From assembly GCF_032362555.1 (NCBI RefSeq), contig NC_083513.1:1302001-1366000 (forward strand): a stretch of DNA of 64,000 bases. Direction: 5' to 3'. Numbering within the stretch: the stretch's first letter is position 1; the number at the start of each line of letters is the position of its first letter. The stretch comes from Amyelois transitella. Lineage: Eukaryota > Arthropoda > Insecta > Lepidoptera > Pyralidae. Below, piece after piece: positions 24,508 to 37,300 of this stretch. Below the pieces are notes generated by a model. The model made no database searches. It saw only the letters and a list, made by a program, of their open reading frames with translations, and had not been told where the DNA came from. The translations under genes were made by a program, and so were the position numbers.

Positions 24508-26207
24508 GGCGACCAGATTGTGCTCCAATTATCGTTGCATCATGTCATATGGGTGGCATTGGCGCTGCTATTGTAGAAATCATAATACTCTATTGTATCT
24601 GCTACATGGTTCCGAAGGAGTGCGGTGTCTGCAAACGTAAAACCTGATTAACACCGGTTCGACCTTGACACAGCTGAGAATCACACATGTGCACGCTAAA
24701 CCGATGGATTTGAGCCCTAAATCCATCACAAGTTATGCTGAGTCACAAACCGAACGTATTTCGATAGATCGCTTCCTTTGTCATTGATAAATTCACAGAT
24801 TGATCAGCCATTATGAAAAAGTACGCCAAGTTTACATACAATAGAACAATGCAAATACTTACAAAACTAGATGAATACTTGAAATTGGATAACTGTTAAG
24901 TATTTCACTACATTTTACATCACAAGAAATGAAATCAAAGATAAATTGGAGTGAAAAATTCAATGCCGGGACAAACAACGCCAAGAAAACGTGTGGTTTT
25001 GTGTTTGACAGATAAAAACTAAGTTACTAAAAAAAAATGAATTAATCGATAACGATGTTAACTAGTACCATAGCTAGTCGAATAATCGTAGGAGTCGGTT
25101 AAATTTCTATCTCAGCTGGATTTAGGAAGTAATCTTATCAATTAGTACCTAATTAATTTTAACATGGACTAAGAGTTGGACTAACAGTGCCGTGTGGTTT
25201 CGGCACCAATACAAAAAGAATAGGACCACTCCATCTCTTTCCTATGGATGTCGTAAAAGGCGACTAAGGGATAAGCTTATAAACTTGGGATTCTTTTTTC
25301 AGGCGATGGGCTAGCAACCTGTCTCTATTTGAATCTCAATTCTATCATTAAGAACGTGGTATTTCAGTCTTTTAATTACTGATGGCTCTGTCTACCCCGC
25401 AAGGGACATAGACGTAACTATGTATGTATGTATGTACTGAGAGTTAATAAACCTGGGAGGATCTTTCTTTAAGAAACAATTTCGACAACAGTTGGTTTAT
25501 TGAAATAACACACAGATTTAGAGTGGTATAACATAATCGATATGGAGAAACATAGTTTGTATTATGGCTGATGAATGAATTACTAAAAAAAAGTTGTCTC
25601 ACTCAATGTCATTTCGGTTAAATAGTGTCTCATTTGATGGATGACCACTTTACTCGGTATTTTTGTGTTTTTGTGAAAATCTATATTTTATTCATGTGAT
25701 TAATTTAATCCGAAATTCATTTGGATTTTGAAACGGTTCCTACATATTTTTATGAAGAATGCATTACAGGGGAAGACCATATTATTAAAACATATTCAAT
25801 ATTGTTGTGCTTGAATATCATTAAGTTTATGTATATGGTAAGTGCATCTAATAAATAAAATATTTTGTTACAATTTGTTCCTCATTTACTAAGAAATTAA
25901 TTCTTATTATTGAATCAAATTTAAAACCACTAATTTAATAACTAGAATATAATAATATTAGCAGCCTTATATATAAATAGTTTCCTCGTAATTATTCGTA
26001 AAACAATTAATATTTTAACCGTGAATATTATTGCTTTGAAACGATCCCGCAAAGGAATAACGCAAACTGCAGAATTATCTTACACTTTGCAATGTTTTGT
26101 AATCAAACATTTTTTTGGCGGCTCGCCAACTGGCGTCCCGAAATAGTCAGCGTCAGCGTGCGACGGAGGTATCACGAATATTTTACTTAAAATCACCACA
26201 AAATACA
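24508..26207. other. Divergent intergenic region between zinc-finger gene and K2P channel
   Basis: About 1.7 kb separating two gene starts that point apart, so it should hold both promoters. It contains one SINE-A (25187-25437, +). No coding exon was seen. Confidence 0.5.
25187..25437 (+). repeat. SINE-A, full length
   Basis: Complete from GTGCCGTGTGGTTTCGGCACC to the GTATGTATGTATGTA tail; about 770 bp upstream of the K2P start codon. Confidence 0.85.
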
Positions 26208-27278
26208 ATGGATCGACATCATCCCCTCCACTCGAGCTTCCATGAGTCCATGAGGAGCAGGGACTCCACCTCCACACTAGGCAGTGATCCAAGAGAGAAG
26301 ATAAAGGATTGCTTTAGAAAATTCATAGCTTTCATGTTTACACAAGTGGGTGTTGGTGCTCTAGTTGTTTGCTATGCAATATTGGGTGCTGCCGGCTTCA
26401 TGCACATCGAGAAGGACAACCCTGACGAACAGCTGCAAGACGTGAAGCAATGGAGACGAAATTGTGCCGAGAAACTATGGAATATAACAATTTCAGAAAA
26501 CATTTTCAACCAAACTATTTGGGAGAATAGCGTCAATAAAGTTTTGAAAGTGTTTCAAAATAACATCACTGCAGCTGTTCACACTGGTTATAACGGAAGA
26601 TCCGCTGAAGATATTTGGTCTTTTCCGGCAGCTCTGATGTATTCCCTTTCAGTTTTCACCATGATTGGTTATGGAAATATTATACCAAAGACTGTATGGG
26701 GCAAAATAGTTACAATTGCGTATGCATGCTTCGGCATTCCAATTTACGTGTTATACTTCTGTAATATGGGCAAAGTGTTAGCCCAGACATTCAAATGGTG
26801 TTATATAACTGCTCACGAATGCAGCAGACGGGAAGACATTCCAGTAGAAGATGGGGAGGTTGTACCGAAAAGGAAAATTACAGTTCCATCTACCGCTTGT
26901 CTATGGGTGATATCTTTTTACATTCTCACTGGTACGATAATGTTTGGAGCTTGGGAGAAATGGAACTATCTAGACTCTACGTATTTCTGTGTGATCAGTT
27001 TATGCAAGATTGGATTTGGTGACTTTGTGCCCGGTGCAAACATTGCTGATTCAGCAGGAGGTTCACACTTGAAGTTGGTTATAAACTTTATTTACGTGTT
27101 ATTAGGGATGGGTTTAGTAGCTATGTGCTATAATCTGATGTGTGAGGATGTCCGAGTGAAAGTGCGGGAACTACGGCAGGATCTGAAGAACTGCCTTGAT
27201 GATATAACTCTGAAGATAACAATATGCATGAACGACACCAAGTATTATCATCATAAACAAAATAGAACCATGAAATGA
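26208..27278 (+). CDS. Two-pore-domain potassium channel (TWiK family)
   Basis: A single uninterrupted reading frame of 356 residues. I chose the ATG at 26208; the frame upstream is open but offers only a TTG. The layout is typical of K2P: M1 about 44-66, pore loop 1 about 138-160 with filter MIGYG at 152-156, M2 about 166-190, M3 about 229-248, pore loop 2 about 258-276 with filter IGFG at 268-271, and M4 about 288-311. The M1-P1 loop carries three N-glycosylation sequons (N92, N101, N119). Both filters depart from TxGYG at the first position: Met152 in pore 1 and Lys267 in pore 2. The product should be a plasma-membrane leak channel working as a dimer. The CDS has no introns, suggesting retroposition. 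An AATAAA at 27604 likely ends the transcript. Confidence 0.9.
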   Translation: MDRHHPLHSSFHESMRSRDSTSTLGSDPREKIKDCFRKFIAFMFTQVGVGALVVCYAILGAAGFMHIEKDNPDEQLQDVKQWRRNCAEKLWNITISENIFNQTIWENSVNKVLKVFQNNITAAVHTGYNGRSAEDIWSFPAALMYSLSVFTMIGYGNIIPKTVWGKIVTIAYACFGIPIYVLYFCNMGKVLAQTFKWCYITAHECSRREDIPVEDGEVVPKRKITVPSTACLWVISFYILTGTIMFGAWEKWNYLDSTYFCVISLCKIGFGDFVPGANIADSAGGSHLKLVINFIYVLLGMGLVAMCYNLMCEDVRVKVRELRQDLKNCLDDITLKITICMNDTKYYHHKQNRTMK

Positions 27279-28365
27279 TAATTGGATAAAATCACGAGGA
27301 AATGATGATGATTTTTTTTAACACAGTTGTGGTATAAAAATCTGTGACTTATACCAAAATATTTCTGTCTTTGTGTGGCAGAGTTGAACTGCTGTAAAGT
27401 TTATTCACAGAAAATCAAAATAATAACTATAAATACAAAGCTTCTTAGGGAACTTTTTGTTTCCAAGTTGTTCTTAATAGAACAGAACCAAATAGTTTTT
27501 AACTCTATTTGAAAAGAAGGTATCAGAACTGCCTGTTTATAAGTAACAAAATCATTGTAGTGTTTAATTATAAAGTTGTATATTACATATTTGTTAAATT
27601 ATCAATAAAAAAAGTTTAATTAAGGTTTTTGTTTTATTTTACCCTTAATTTTACCCAAGTTAGGATTAAATTTAATCATAAATATGATTACGCCTGCCCC
27701 TTATGTTGACATAAGTTATGGATTGACGATAAGACTCATACAGTTACATATATTTTCACACAGTGATAAACTTTAAATTTATTTTCACAGTGATAAACAT
27801 TGACAAGTCCCAACGGGATTGGCAAAGTCTACATCTTTTAAACTTAAACAAAATATAATTAGATTTATTTACAAAATTCTTATTTTGTACCATTCAAGGT
27901 AGATTTATCGTTAATTACGTCAACATAACTTGAGTATAATTAAGTAGGTATACAAAATCGTATCATTAAGCCAAACATCTAAACTTGGCCTATCAGTCTT
28001 CTCAAGAATGTTGGCTCTGTCTACCTCGCAAGGGATATGGACGTGACTATATGTGTAGATGTAAGTATATCTACTACCGCTTCCGAAGTGCAGATGTAGA
28101 AGAAGCGGCGGAAAAAACTATACTGCAGCATTTTCACCAGACATAAATTTACAAATATATATGTAGATCTTGAATCTAGACTATGGACGAATGTACATTA
28201 TTACTCTTATATTTAACATTTTATAATGCAGTCAATAGTTATTTATACATACATAAAATCACGCCTCTTTCCCGGAGGGGTAGGCAGAGACTACCTCTTT
28301 CCACCACGATCTAGTTATTTATTCACCATAATTATTCATCAGATGATAATCTGGCGTCAGTAAGG
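27279..28365. other. 3' UTR of the K2P gene and intergenic repeats
   Basis: The K2P 3' UTR runs to about 27620. Beyond it lie a SINE-A 3' part (27965-28065, +), a GF-family repeat (28075-28215) and a LINE-B fragment (28247-28315, -). No coding exon was seen before the C2orf69 homologue. Confidence 0.55.
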
Positions 28366-31300
28366 ATGCTGCCGCTGCGTCTCCGGCGCGTGTTGGGGCA
28401 CGAGGGCCGCCTCAACGACACGCTGTTCCAGCCGGCGGCGGAGCGCCCGCACACGGCGCTTCAGGCGCAGACGCTCGTCTACTTCGGCGGGGACGTTCAG
28501 GTGATGTTTCAAGGGATTTCATAATTTTTATAATATAATGACATCGCGATGGTGAACCACCTTCATCTCTGATGGTTATTGTAGCCATATCCTATATTTT
28601 TTCATCCCATATGCCTGACAAAGTCCACGGTGATGATGGAATTATGATTTTACTAGGTTTTACCCGCAGCTACGCTCGCGTGGATTTAGATGATTTATTA
28701 GCGCCCATATATACCATTTATTTATAACTAAGTATACATATAACCATGTCATGTGGAGAGGATGAATGAAAGCAGGTTGACTAAGCAGATATACAGGGAG
28801 AGTGTGGAGGGAAAGGCTGGAGTGGGAAGACCTAGACGAACGTGTCTTGATCAAATTAAGGACGTCCTGATAAAGGGTCATGTCAAAAGTACCCGAAACC
28901 ACCGAGCTTGCATGAAGAGAGTTATAAATGTGGATGAAGCGAAGGAAATATGCAGAAATCGTGGCAAGTGGAAAGAGGTAGTCTCTGCCTACCCCTCCAG
29001 GAAAGAGGCGTGATTTTGTATGTATGTAAATTTATATAAATATATAAATAATATTGGTTGGTTTCCAGGATTACCCAGAAGTGATGCAAGCGCACAGGGA
29101 CAATCGTAACTACCTGAAGTGGAACCTGGAGAACACGGCGCGCATGCTCTCCCACAACTTTCCCAACAAACACATATTAGTTGTTAGGCCAGCTAGGTAT
29201 GATTCTCGGTGTATTGTAACCTATTGTACAGTGCCGTGTGGTTCCCGGTACCAATGGAAAAAAGAATAGGACCACTCCGTCTCTTTCCCATGGTTGTCGT
29301 AAAAGGTGACTAAGCTTTGGAAAAAGCGATGGGCTAGCAACCATTTGAATCTCAATTCTATCATTAAGACTATTGGCTCTGTTTACCCCGCAAGGGATAG
29401 ACGTGATTATATGTTATGTTATAAATATGTTCGGTTATTTTGATTTGTTATCCTACTAATCACTACATAGTATAAAACAAAGTCGCTATTTTAGTCTATT
29501 TGTCTGTATGTTTAAATCTTTAAAATTACGCAACGGATTTTGATGCGGTTTTTTGTAACAGGTAGAGTGATTCAAGAGGAAGGTTTTTATGTATAATAAA
29601 AACATTTATATATAAACATTTATAATTTTGCACCCGTGCGAAGCCGGGGCGGGTCGCTAGTAATATGTATAAATGCGAAAGTTTGTGAGTATACAATGTA
29701 TGTATGGGTGTTTGTATGATGTGTGATGCACTTTTTTCATATACTACTGAACCGATTACGATGAAATATAATATGTAGGTAGCTGAAGACGCAAAATAAC
29801 ACATAGGCTACTTTTTATCCAGAAATTCCCTCGGGATTTATTGTTCCGTTATAGGTTTCCACGCGGACGAAGTCGCCGGCGACCTGTAGTGTATAAACCT
29901 GTAACTAAATATATACTACTCTATCAAGAAAGTAGCGGGAAAAGATCAATAATACACAAACTGTTTGTTATTCATCCAAATTTATTTTATCACCTTCAAA
30001 ATATGCTCCTTTAGAAACGATACACTTACGCCAACGAATAATCCAATCATCAAAACATTTTTTAAACGCTGTTTCCGGAATTGAGGTCAGTTCTCGCCGC
30101 GAATTCTCTTTTATGTCTTCTACCGATTGAAAACGGGTGCCACGAAGTGGTAATTTGAGTTTAGGAAAAAGAAAAAAGTCGGCTGGAGCCATATCTGGTG
30201 AATATGGTGGTTGCTCGATGGTATTTGTTGAGTGTTTGGTTAAAAATTCGTTCACAATGATGGCCTTGTGCGAAGGTGCATTATCATGGTGCAAAATCCA
30301 AGAATTTTCTTTCCACAAATCTGGCCTTTTTCGTCGGATTTGCTCTCTTAAACGCCGCATAACACTCAAATAATATTCCTTATTTACCGTTTGACCTTCC
30401 GGCAAGAATTCCGAGTGCACAACACCGCGATAGTCAAAGAAAACAGTCAACATGACTTTGACTTTTGAACGACTTTGGCGTGGTTTTTTCGGTTTCGGTT
30501 CAGTTGGAAGGCGCCACTCCGAAGCTTGTTGACTAGTTTGCATGTCAAACTCGTAAACCCACGTCTCGTCACCAGTAACAATGCGTTTCATGAATGTTGG
30601 GTCGGAATTGACTCGTTCTAGCATGTCCTCAGCGACTCTCATGCGATTGAGTTTTTGAAAAAAATTCAGGTCTTTTGGGACTAGCCGAGCGGCAACATGT
30701 TTCATACCCAAATTATTAGTTAAAATGGTACGGATCGACTCGTGAGATACAGAAAGTTCGGTGGCTATCTCTCTCAAAGTTGAATGAGGATTTTCAGTCA
30801 CTATTTCCTTCACTTTTGCGATGTTAACTTCAGTTGCAGACGTTGATGGCCTACCAGAGCGAGGCAAATCTTCCATCACATCTCGACCGCTTTTGAACGC
30901 TTTGTACCACTCATAAGCACGAGTTTTTGATAAAGTCGATTCACCGTAAGCCTTCTGTAACATTTTCAGTGACTCCGAACACGATATTCCATTGGCAATG
31001 CAAAATTTAAGACAAACTCTTTGTTCGATGTTTTTATCCATTATGAAATTAGCAATACACACTAGATATGATATAACTAAAAATAGCACTGTATTTAATG
31101 TAAACAACAGATGCAACTCAAACTCCGCGCCAAAATGGAAAACAGTTGTGCCAATCTAACAACAACAAAAAAAACAAAAATTTGAATTTGGAACCATAAA
31201 TAAATAATCCATTCCCGATACTTTTCTGACTGAATGTACATACTTTTATACTATACGAAATATATATTTGAATCAGATTACATACAGAGATAATTCTGTT

Positions 31301-34300
31301 TTATTACAGGATAGAGTACAAAAGCTTCAGTTGTTACGACAACTTCGTGCCAAGCAACAACGCCGGCGTGCCCGACCACACGCCTACACACAGCGCATTG
31401 CACCATCTAGAAAGGTATATTCTATTTAGTAGCTGATACCTGCGTCTGCGCTTAGTGGTAAAACTGTCGATAAAACAGCACATAATGTTAAAGTATTATA
31501 TCAGTTTAGCTAACAGTCGATAAAACAGGACATAATGTTAAAGTATTATATCAGTTTAGCCAACAGTCGATAAAACAGTATTATACATGTTTTATTTTTA
31601 TTTTGTGTTCTGCCTTAACGCCATCTATTGGTGTATATTATTCGCGGTTATAACAAAAATACTTACAGACATAGGGACAGACTCGTAAAGCGACTTCGGT
31701 TTATACTATGTAATGTTTCAACCATAGTCAAATACAATTATGATGAAGAAATTGAATGAATGAATGTTTAATATTGTAGTACATGTATGTTTATTTATTT
31801 GATATTTGTTATTTTATGATAATATGTTTTAGGTTTATTAATATCAGTAAGTGTATGTATTATTAATTATGTACACAAGCCAATGCCTTTCTTTACACTT
31901 TCCTGTCGTGGGCCTGCTGGAAGAAATTTCTTTAATAGTGCCCTTGTACTGAATTTCTTTTTATTTTAAGTTTTATTTTTTCTCATGATGTACATAAATA
32001 TATAAATAAAATGAAACTATAATATTAGTAGTGCTGCAGTATAGTTTGTCCCGCCGCTCTACTAATGCGCTTTGGAAGCGGTAGTAGATATAATTAGATT
32101 TAAGTGATGTGACGTCAATAAGTGATACCTTGTATCCTATTTTGAAAATCAATCTATTCTATTCTACTAATCCGACTCGCACTCGGCCGATTTTCTATTC
32201 TATTAAATGTGTCGTGTGGTTGCCGGCACCAATACAAAAAAGAATATTACCACTCTATCTTTTTCCCATGGATGTCGTGAAAGGCGACTAAGGAATAGGC
32301 TGACAAACTTGGGATTCTTAGTTAGGCGATGAACTAGCAACCTGTCACTATTCGAATCTCAATTCTATCATTAAGCCAAATGGCTGAACGTGGCCATTCA
32401 GTCTTTTCAAGCCTGTTGGCTCTGTCTGCCCCGCAAGGGATATAGACGTGACCATATGTATGTATGTATGTATTAAATTTTCCTTACCACGCAGGTTACT
32501 TCAAGGTGTGAGCAGTAGATTGAAAGCGATGCCCACATCTGAACTTTTGGAGGCTTTGACGTCAGTCTCTTTACCCGAGGAAATCGACATAGAAGACTTG
32601 CATGTAAGTATACTATACATATTATACTGTAACTAGCTGTGCCCGCGACTTCGTCCGCGTGGTATAGTTATTTTAGGCATCATTGAAGTCCTCAAGGATT
32701 ACCCCCTTTTTTTTCACATTTACCATTATTTCTTCGCTCCTCAAAGTTACAGCGTGATGTTATATAGCCTAAAGCCTCGCTAAATGGTCTATTCAACGCA
32801 AAAAGAATTATTCAATTCGAACCAGTAGTTCCTGAGATTAGCGCGTTCAAACAACCAAACTCTTCAGCTTTATTAGTATAGATAGTGACCCGCCCCGGCT
32901 TCGTACTGGTAACATTTGAAGATAATGAACACCTTCAGCAGAAAACCAACTTTCCAACAATTTAAACAGGAACAAAATCCGTCTACAGTTTCTGAGATTA
33001 GCACATACATATATACAGACAGAGAAAATACGGAGAATTTACGTATAACGTATGTAGGTATATATGTAATGATTTCATTATAGAATATCAAAATAAAAGA
33101 TATCTCATTTCGGAAACCTTAATTAACGTTCTCATGTAGACTCATACATACATAAACATATGGTCACGTCTATATGCCCTTGCGGGGTAGACAGAGCCAA
33201 CAGTCTTGAAAAGACTGAAAGGCCACGTTCAGCTGTTATTAAAATAGCGACAGGATGTTATCCCATCGCCTCAAAAAAGAATCTCAAGTTTAAAAGCCTA
33301 TCCCATAGTCGTCTTCTACGACATCCATATCCATACAATTTTATTGTATACTTAATACATAATGAATAGAAACTTTAAACAAAGATTATGGTTTGTTACA
33401 CATAGAATGCGTCTATTCACGGCGTCGGTCAGAGCAACTCGAACGGCTCGACAAAAAACGATGCGGCTCAGGCTAGCAGCGCGGCAGGGTGCGAACCGTG
33501 AGTAGGTTTAGTTCCAATGGATGTTGTGGTATTTTATTGAGATTTATTTTTTATTATTTTAAAGAGATTTCTATTTTTGGTAACTATCGTTTGAAGGCCG
33601 ATTTTGACTTACATACATTTTATAACGTCTTTATCCCGAACGAGGAAAACAGAGTCAATAGTCACGTGACTGAACGGTAACGTTCAGCTGAATGGCTTAC
33701 ATGAATGAATGATTTATTATGCAATGAATGAGTCATATTACCTACAGTTCTAACATTTGTTTTTTGCCATGCAAAAATATAGTCTTTTGAATTTACATTA
33801 TAAACATTGATTAACGAATTATCATTATCAATCATGATGGATTGAGATTCATAAGAGGGACTGTGAATGAGACTGATGGAGTGGGAAGGCCTAAACGAAC
33901 GTACTTTGACCTAATCGGAGACGTTCTGGCAAAAGGTCAGGTCAAGTATACCCAAAACCGACGAGCTTGCATGAACAGAATTATTAATGTGGATGAAGCG
34001 AAAGCAGTTTACAGGGATACGTGGCAAGTGGAAAAATGTAGTCTCTGCCTACCATTCCGAGAAAGAGGCGAGATTTATTTATGTTATGTTATAGTGACCG
34101 GTTGCAACCCTAAAAGAATAAGAACCAAGAGTTTTCCTTGAATATTATCTGTAATCAACGTAACAGGAATAGTTACTAAAAATGTTATCTCTTGGTATAC
34201 CATTAAAAATCTATTGTCTGTAGTTCACACTTTATTTAATTGTTGTTTCTAAATTTAGTTTCTTCTATCACCGCTTCAATCTAGCTGTAATTATAATAGC

Positions 34301-37300
34301 ATCGATTATAGCTACGTCTAAAAACCTAACATAATTATCTAGAATCCATGGTTAAGGGCTAACCCCGGGCTCCTCTCCAGAGTGGTGAGGATGCAACCGG
34401 GACTAAAGCCAGGAAGAAGAAGAAATCTTTTATATAGCAGAAAAGAGGGGGGAAAAAATTAATTCAATACAAATCTCTTTTAATCTCAAAGCGAGAGAAA
34501 AGAGAGGGGGAGAAAGAAGAATGTTGTTGCTTTTGTTTAAGAAAGAAATTTACTTTTTACATTCTTGGATACGAGTCTGCTGTTAACTTAACCTCGACCA
34601 TAGTGTTTTAAGTACCTTCCCACGAAAGAACATAACAGTATGGAAGCTATCCATAGACTCTATCTTGCTCACCATTATTAGCCAAATTCAGGTAAAAAGC
34701 ACGCAAATTCCACAAGAAAAATATTGTTCACCTCGAAATCCACTCTTGAATTTTTTCGACAGCCTATAGCAGCACTATTTGTCATATTGTTGTTATAAGA
34801 GACAGACGAGAATAGTAAAATTATATTGCGTTTTACCTACTAATCCCCAAAAAAAGGTGATTCGAGGTTATTTATGTATTTATTCCAAAATTTTTAATTA
34901 CGTTCCTCTTTAGAGTTATGTACTTATGTGTGTCTTCCATTACAACAATTATGTAAATTTCACGTGTGATTTTTTTTTTACTTTTTTGTAGGCGATTACA
35001 GTAATATTCGACCACGCAGAATAGCGCGACCTACCGACTTATCAAAAATAAAACTCATTAAAATAACGACCTTACCACATTAAAATTAAAATCCAAAATA
35101 CTAAATGTCTCCTGCTATCTCTCTCGTAATAGCGGACTGCGGACAGTTAAGTTCGCGACTTTAAATGGCGCGCTCAAATATTTTCGCGCCAATACAAATT
35201 TGACATCTGCGTGGTTATGTGAAATAAAAAAAGTTACTACAATATACTAAGTCTCGAATTGATTTGAATTTAGAACTTATACATACAGTTGTCCCCTATA
35301 AGATCTGAATTCAATTTTTTTAATTTATATTAATTTTTTTTTTGGCAGAGACCCAGACCCTCTATGGTGGCGTGACAAACTAGCCTTAGACGAGAGTCGG
35401 CTGACTCTGGTGGGGTTCAGCAAGGGTTGTGTGGTGCTCAACCAGATCATCTACGAGTTCCATTACACGCACACACTGACGCCGGGGGACGCGCACGCTG
35501 TCAGGTCAGTCGGGCAGCCGATGTTTTTTTTTTCAGTTTTCATTTCAATTTTAATTTTCATTTAATTTAAATTTTCTGTATTTTTGCATGCCATGACTGG
35601 TTAAATGCGCGAAATGTACGAGTATATGCTTTGTAACACCTATAATTGCACCGCATTTATAGCAAATAAAGTATTTGTATTTGTTGCACACCCTGGTTTA
35701 TTAATTGATTACGTAGAATATGTCCGGGACTTTGCACGGGTGCCCATAATAAAAGATTTTTCTTTTATTTTTTAATGTTTCCTTCCTTATCTCTTATATA
35801 TAAAATTCTCGTGTCACAATGTTTGTCTCCGTACTCCTCCGAAACGACTTTATCGATTTTAACCAAATTTTGCATGCATGTTCAGTAGGTCTGAGAATCG
35901 GCTAACATCTATTTTTCATACCCCTAAGTGTTAAGGGTTGTCCACACTTAACATTTATTTTTTAACTAGAAATTACTTAAAAGTGATTTATATGGCAAAA
36001 CAACGTTTGCCGGGACAGCTAGTAGAGATATAAAGATATCTATAATCCTACTACTGTTATAAAGGCGAAAGTTTGTATGGATGTTTGTTACTCTTTCACG
36101 CAAAAACTACTGAACCGATTATCATGAAATTTGGTATGTAGGTAGCTGAAGACCCAGAATAACACATAGGCTACTTTTTATCCCAGAGTTCCCGCGGGAT
36201 TGATAGGGTTTCCATGCGGACGAAGTCGCGGGCGGCCTCTATTTATAATAATATTATAAAGCTGAAGAGTTTGTTTGTTTGTTTGAACGCGCTAATCTCA
36301 GGAATTACTGGTTCGAATTGAAAAATTAAATTATTTTTGTGTTGAATAGACCATTTATCGAGGAAGTTTTTAGGCTATATAACATCACGCTGCAAAAATA
36401 CGAAGCAAAGAAATAATAGAAAATGTGAAAAAAAAAACGAGGAAAATTATTCATCCTTGAGGGCTTCAATGATGGCCAAAATAACTATTCCACGCGGACG
36501 AAGTTGCGGGCACTGCTATTTAAGAAATATTTTTTTTTAATTCTCTCGTTTGTTTGTCTTAGTTTTATTGATTTTAAACTTTCGTGTTGCGTGATAATAT
36601 TAATAAATTTATTGCAGGTATTAAACGCGCACGTAACGTACCTTTATATTATCTCGGATGTTTCGAATCATGTTACAATGATCCGTGGCCACCGAGCGAC
36701 TAGAGCGAATCGCTCGGTGACCACGCATCATTGTACTTATAAAATTTATAAATACAATGATGCGTGGATATTCATTGTATTTATAATATATTTCAATTCG
36801 AACCGGTAGTTCCTGAGATCAAACAAACAAACTCTTCAGCTTTATAATATTAAGTAGATATAGATTACAAGATAACTTTGTATGTAAACTTGTTATTCTC
36901 TTTAATCGAAAATTGCGGTTCGGGCAATAACCTCGAAGCTTTTGTGATAAGAACCTTATTTATCTACTTGGTTATCGGTGAACCTAGGGCTCCCCCTAGA
37001 AAGACACAATCTGGTCCCATACATATGGTCACGTCTATAACCCTTGCGGGGTAGACAGAGCCAACAATCTTGAAAAGACTGAAGGGTCACGTTCAGCTAT
37101 TTGGCTCAATGATAGAATTGAGATTCAAATAGTGACAGGTCGCTAGCCTAAATCGCCTAAAAAGAAACCCAAGTCTGTAAGCCTATCCCTTATTCGCCTT
37201 TTACGACATCCATGGGAACGATATGGAGTGGTCCTATTCTTTTTTGTATTGGTGCCGGGAACCACACCACATGGCACGAATGATGAATTAATGTATGTAA

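Noticed and set aside
26115-26207. Thirty-one extra residues upstream in frame with the K2P channel
   Set aside because: They start at a TTG, not an ATG; the first ATG in frame is at 26208 and gives a normal K2P N-terminus.
31042-31116. Longer N-terminus of the mariner transposase
   Set aside because: The upstream extension is hydrophobic and unlike mariner proteins; known family length and the MDKNIEQ start favour 31041.
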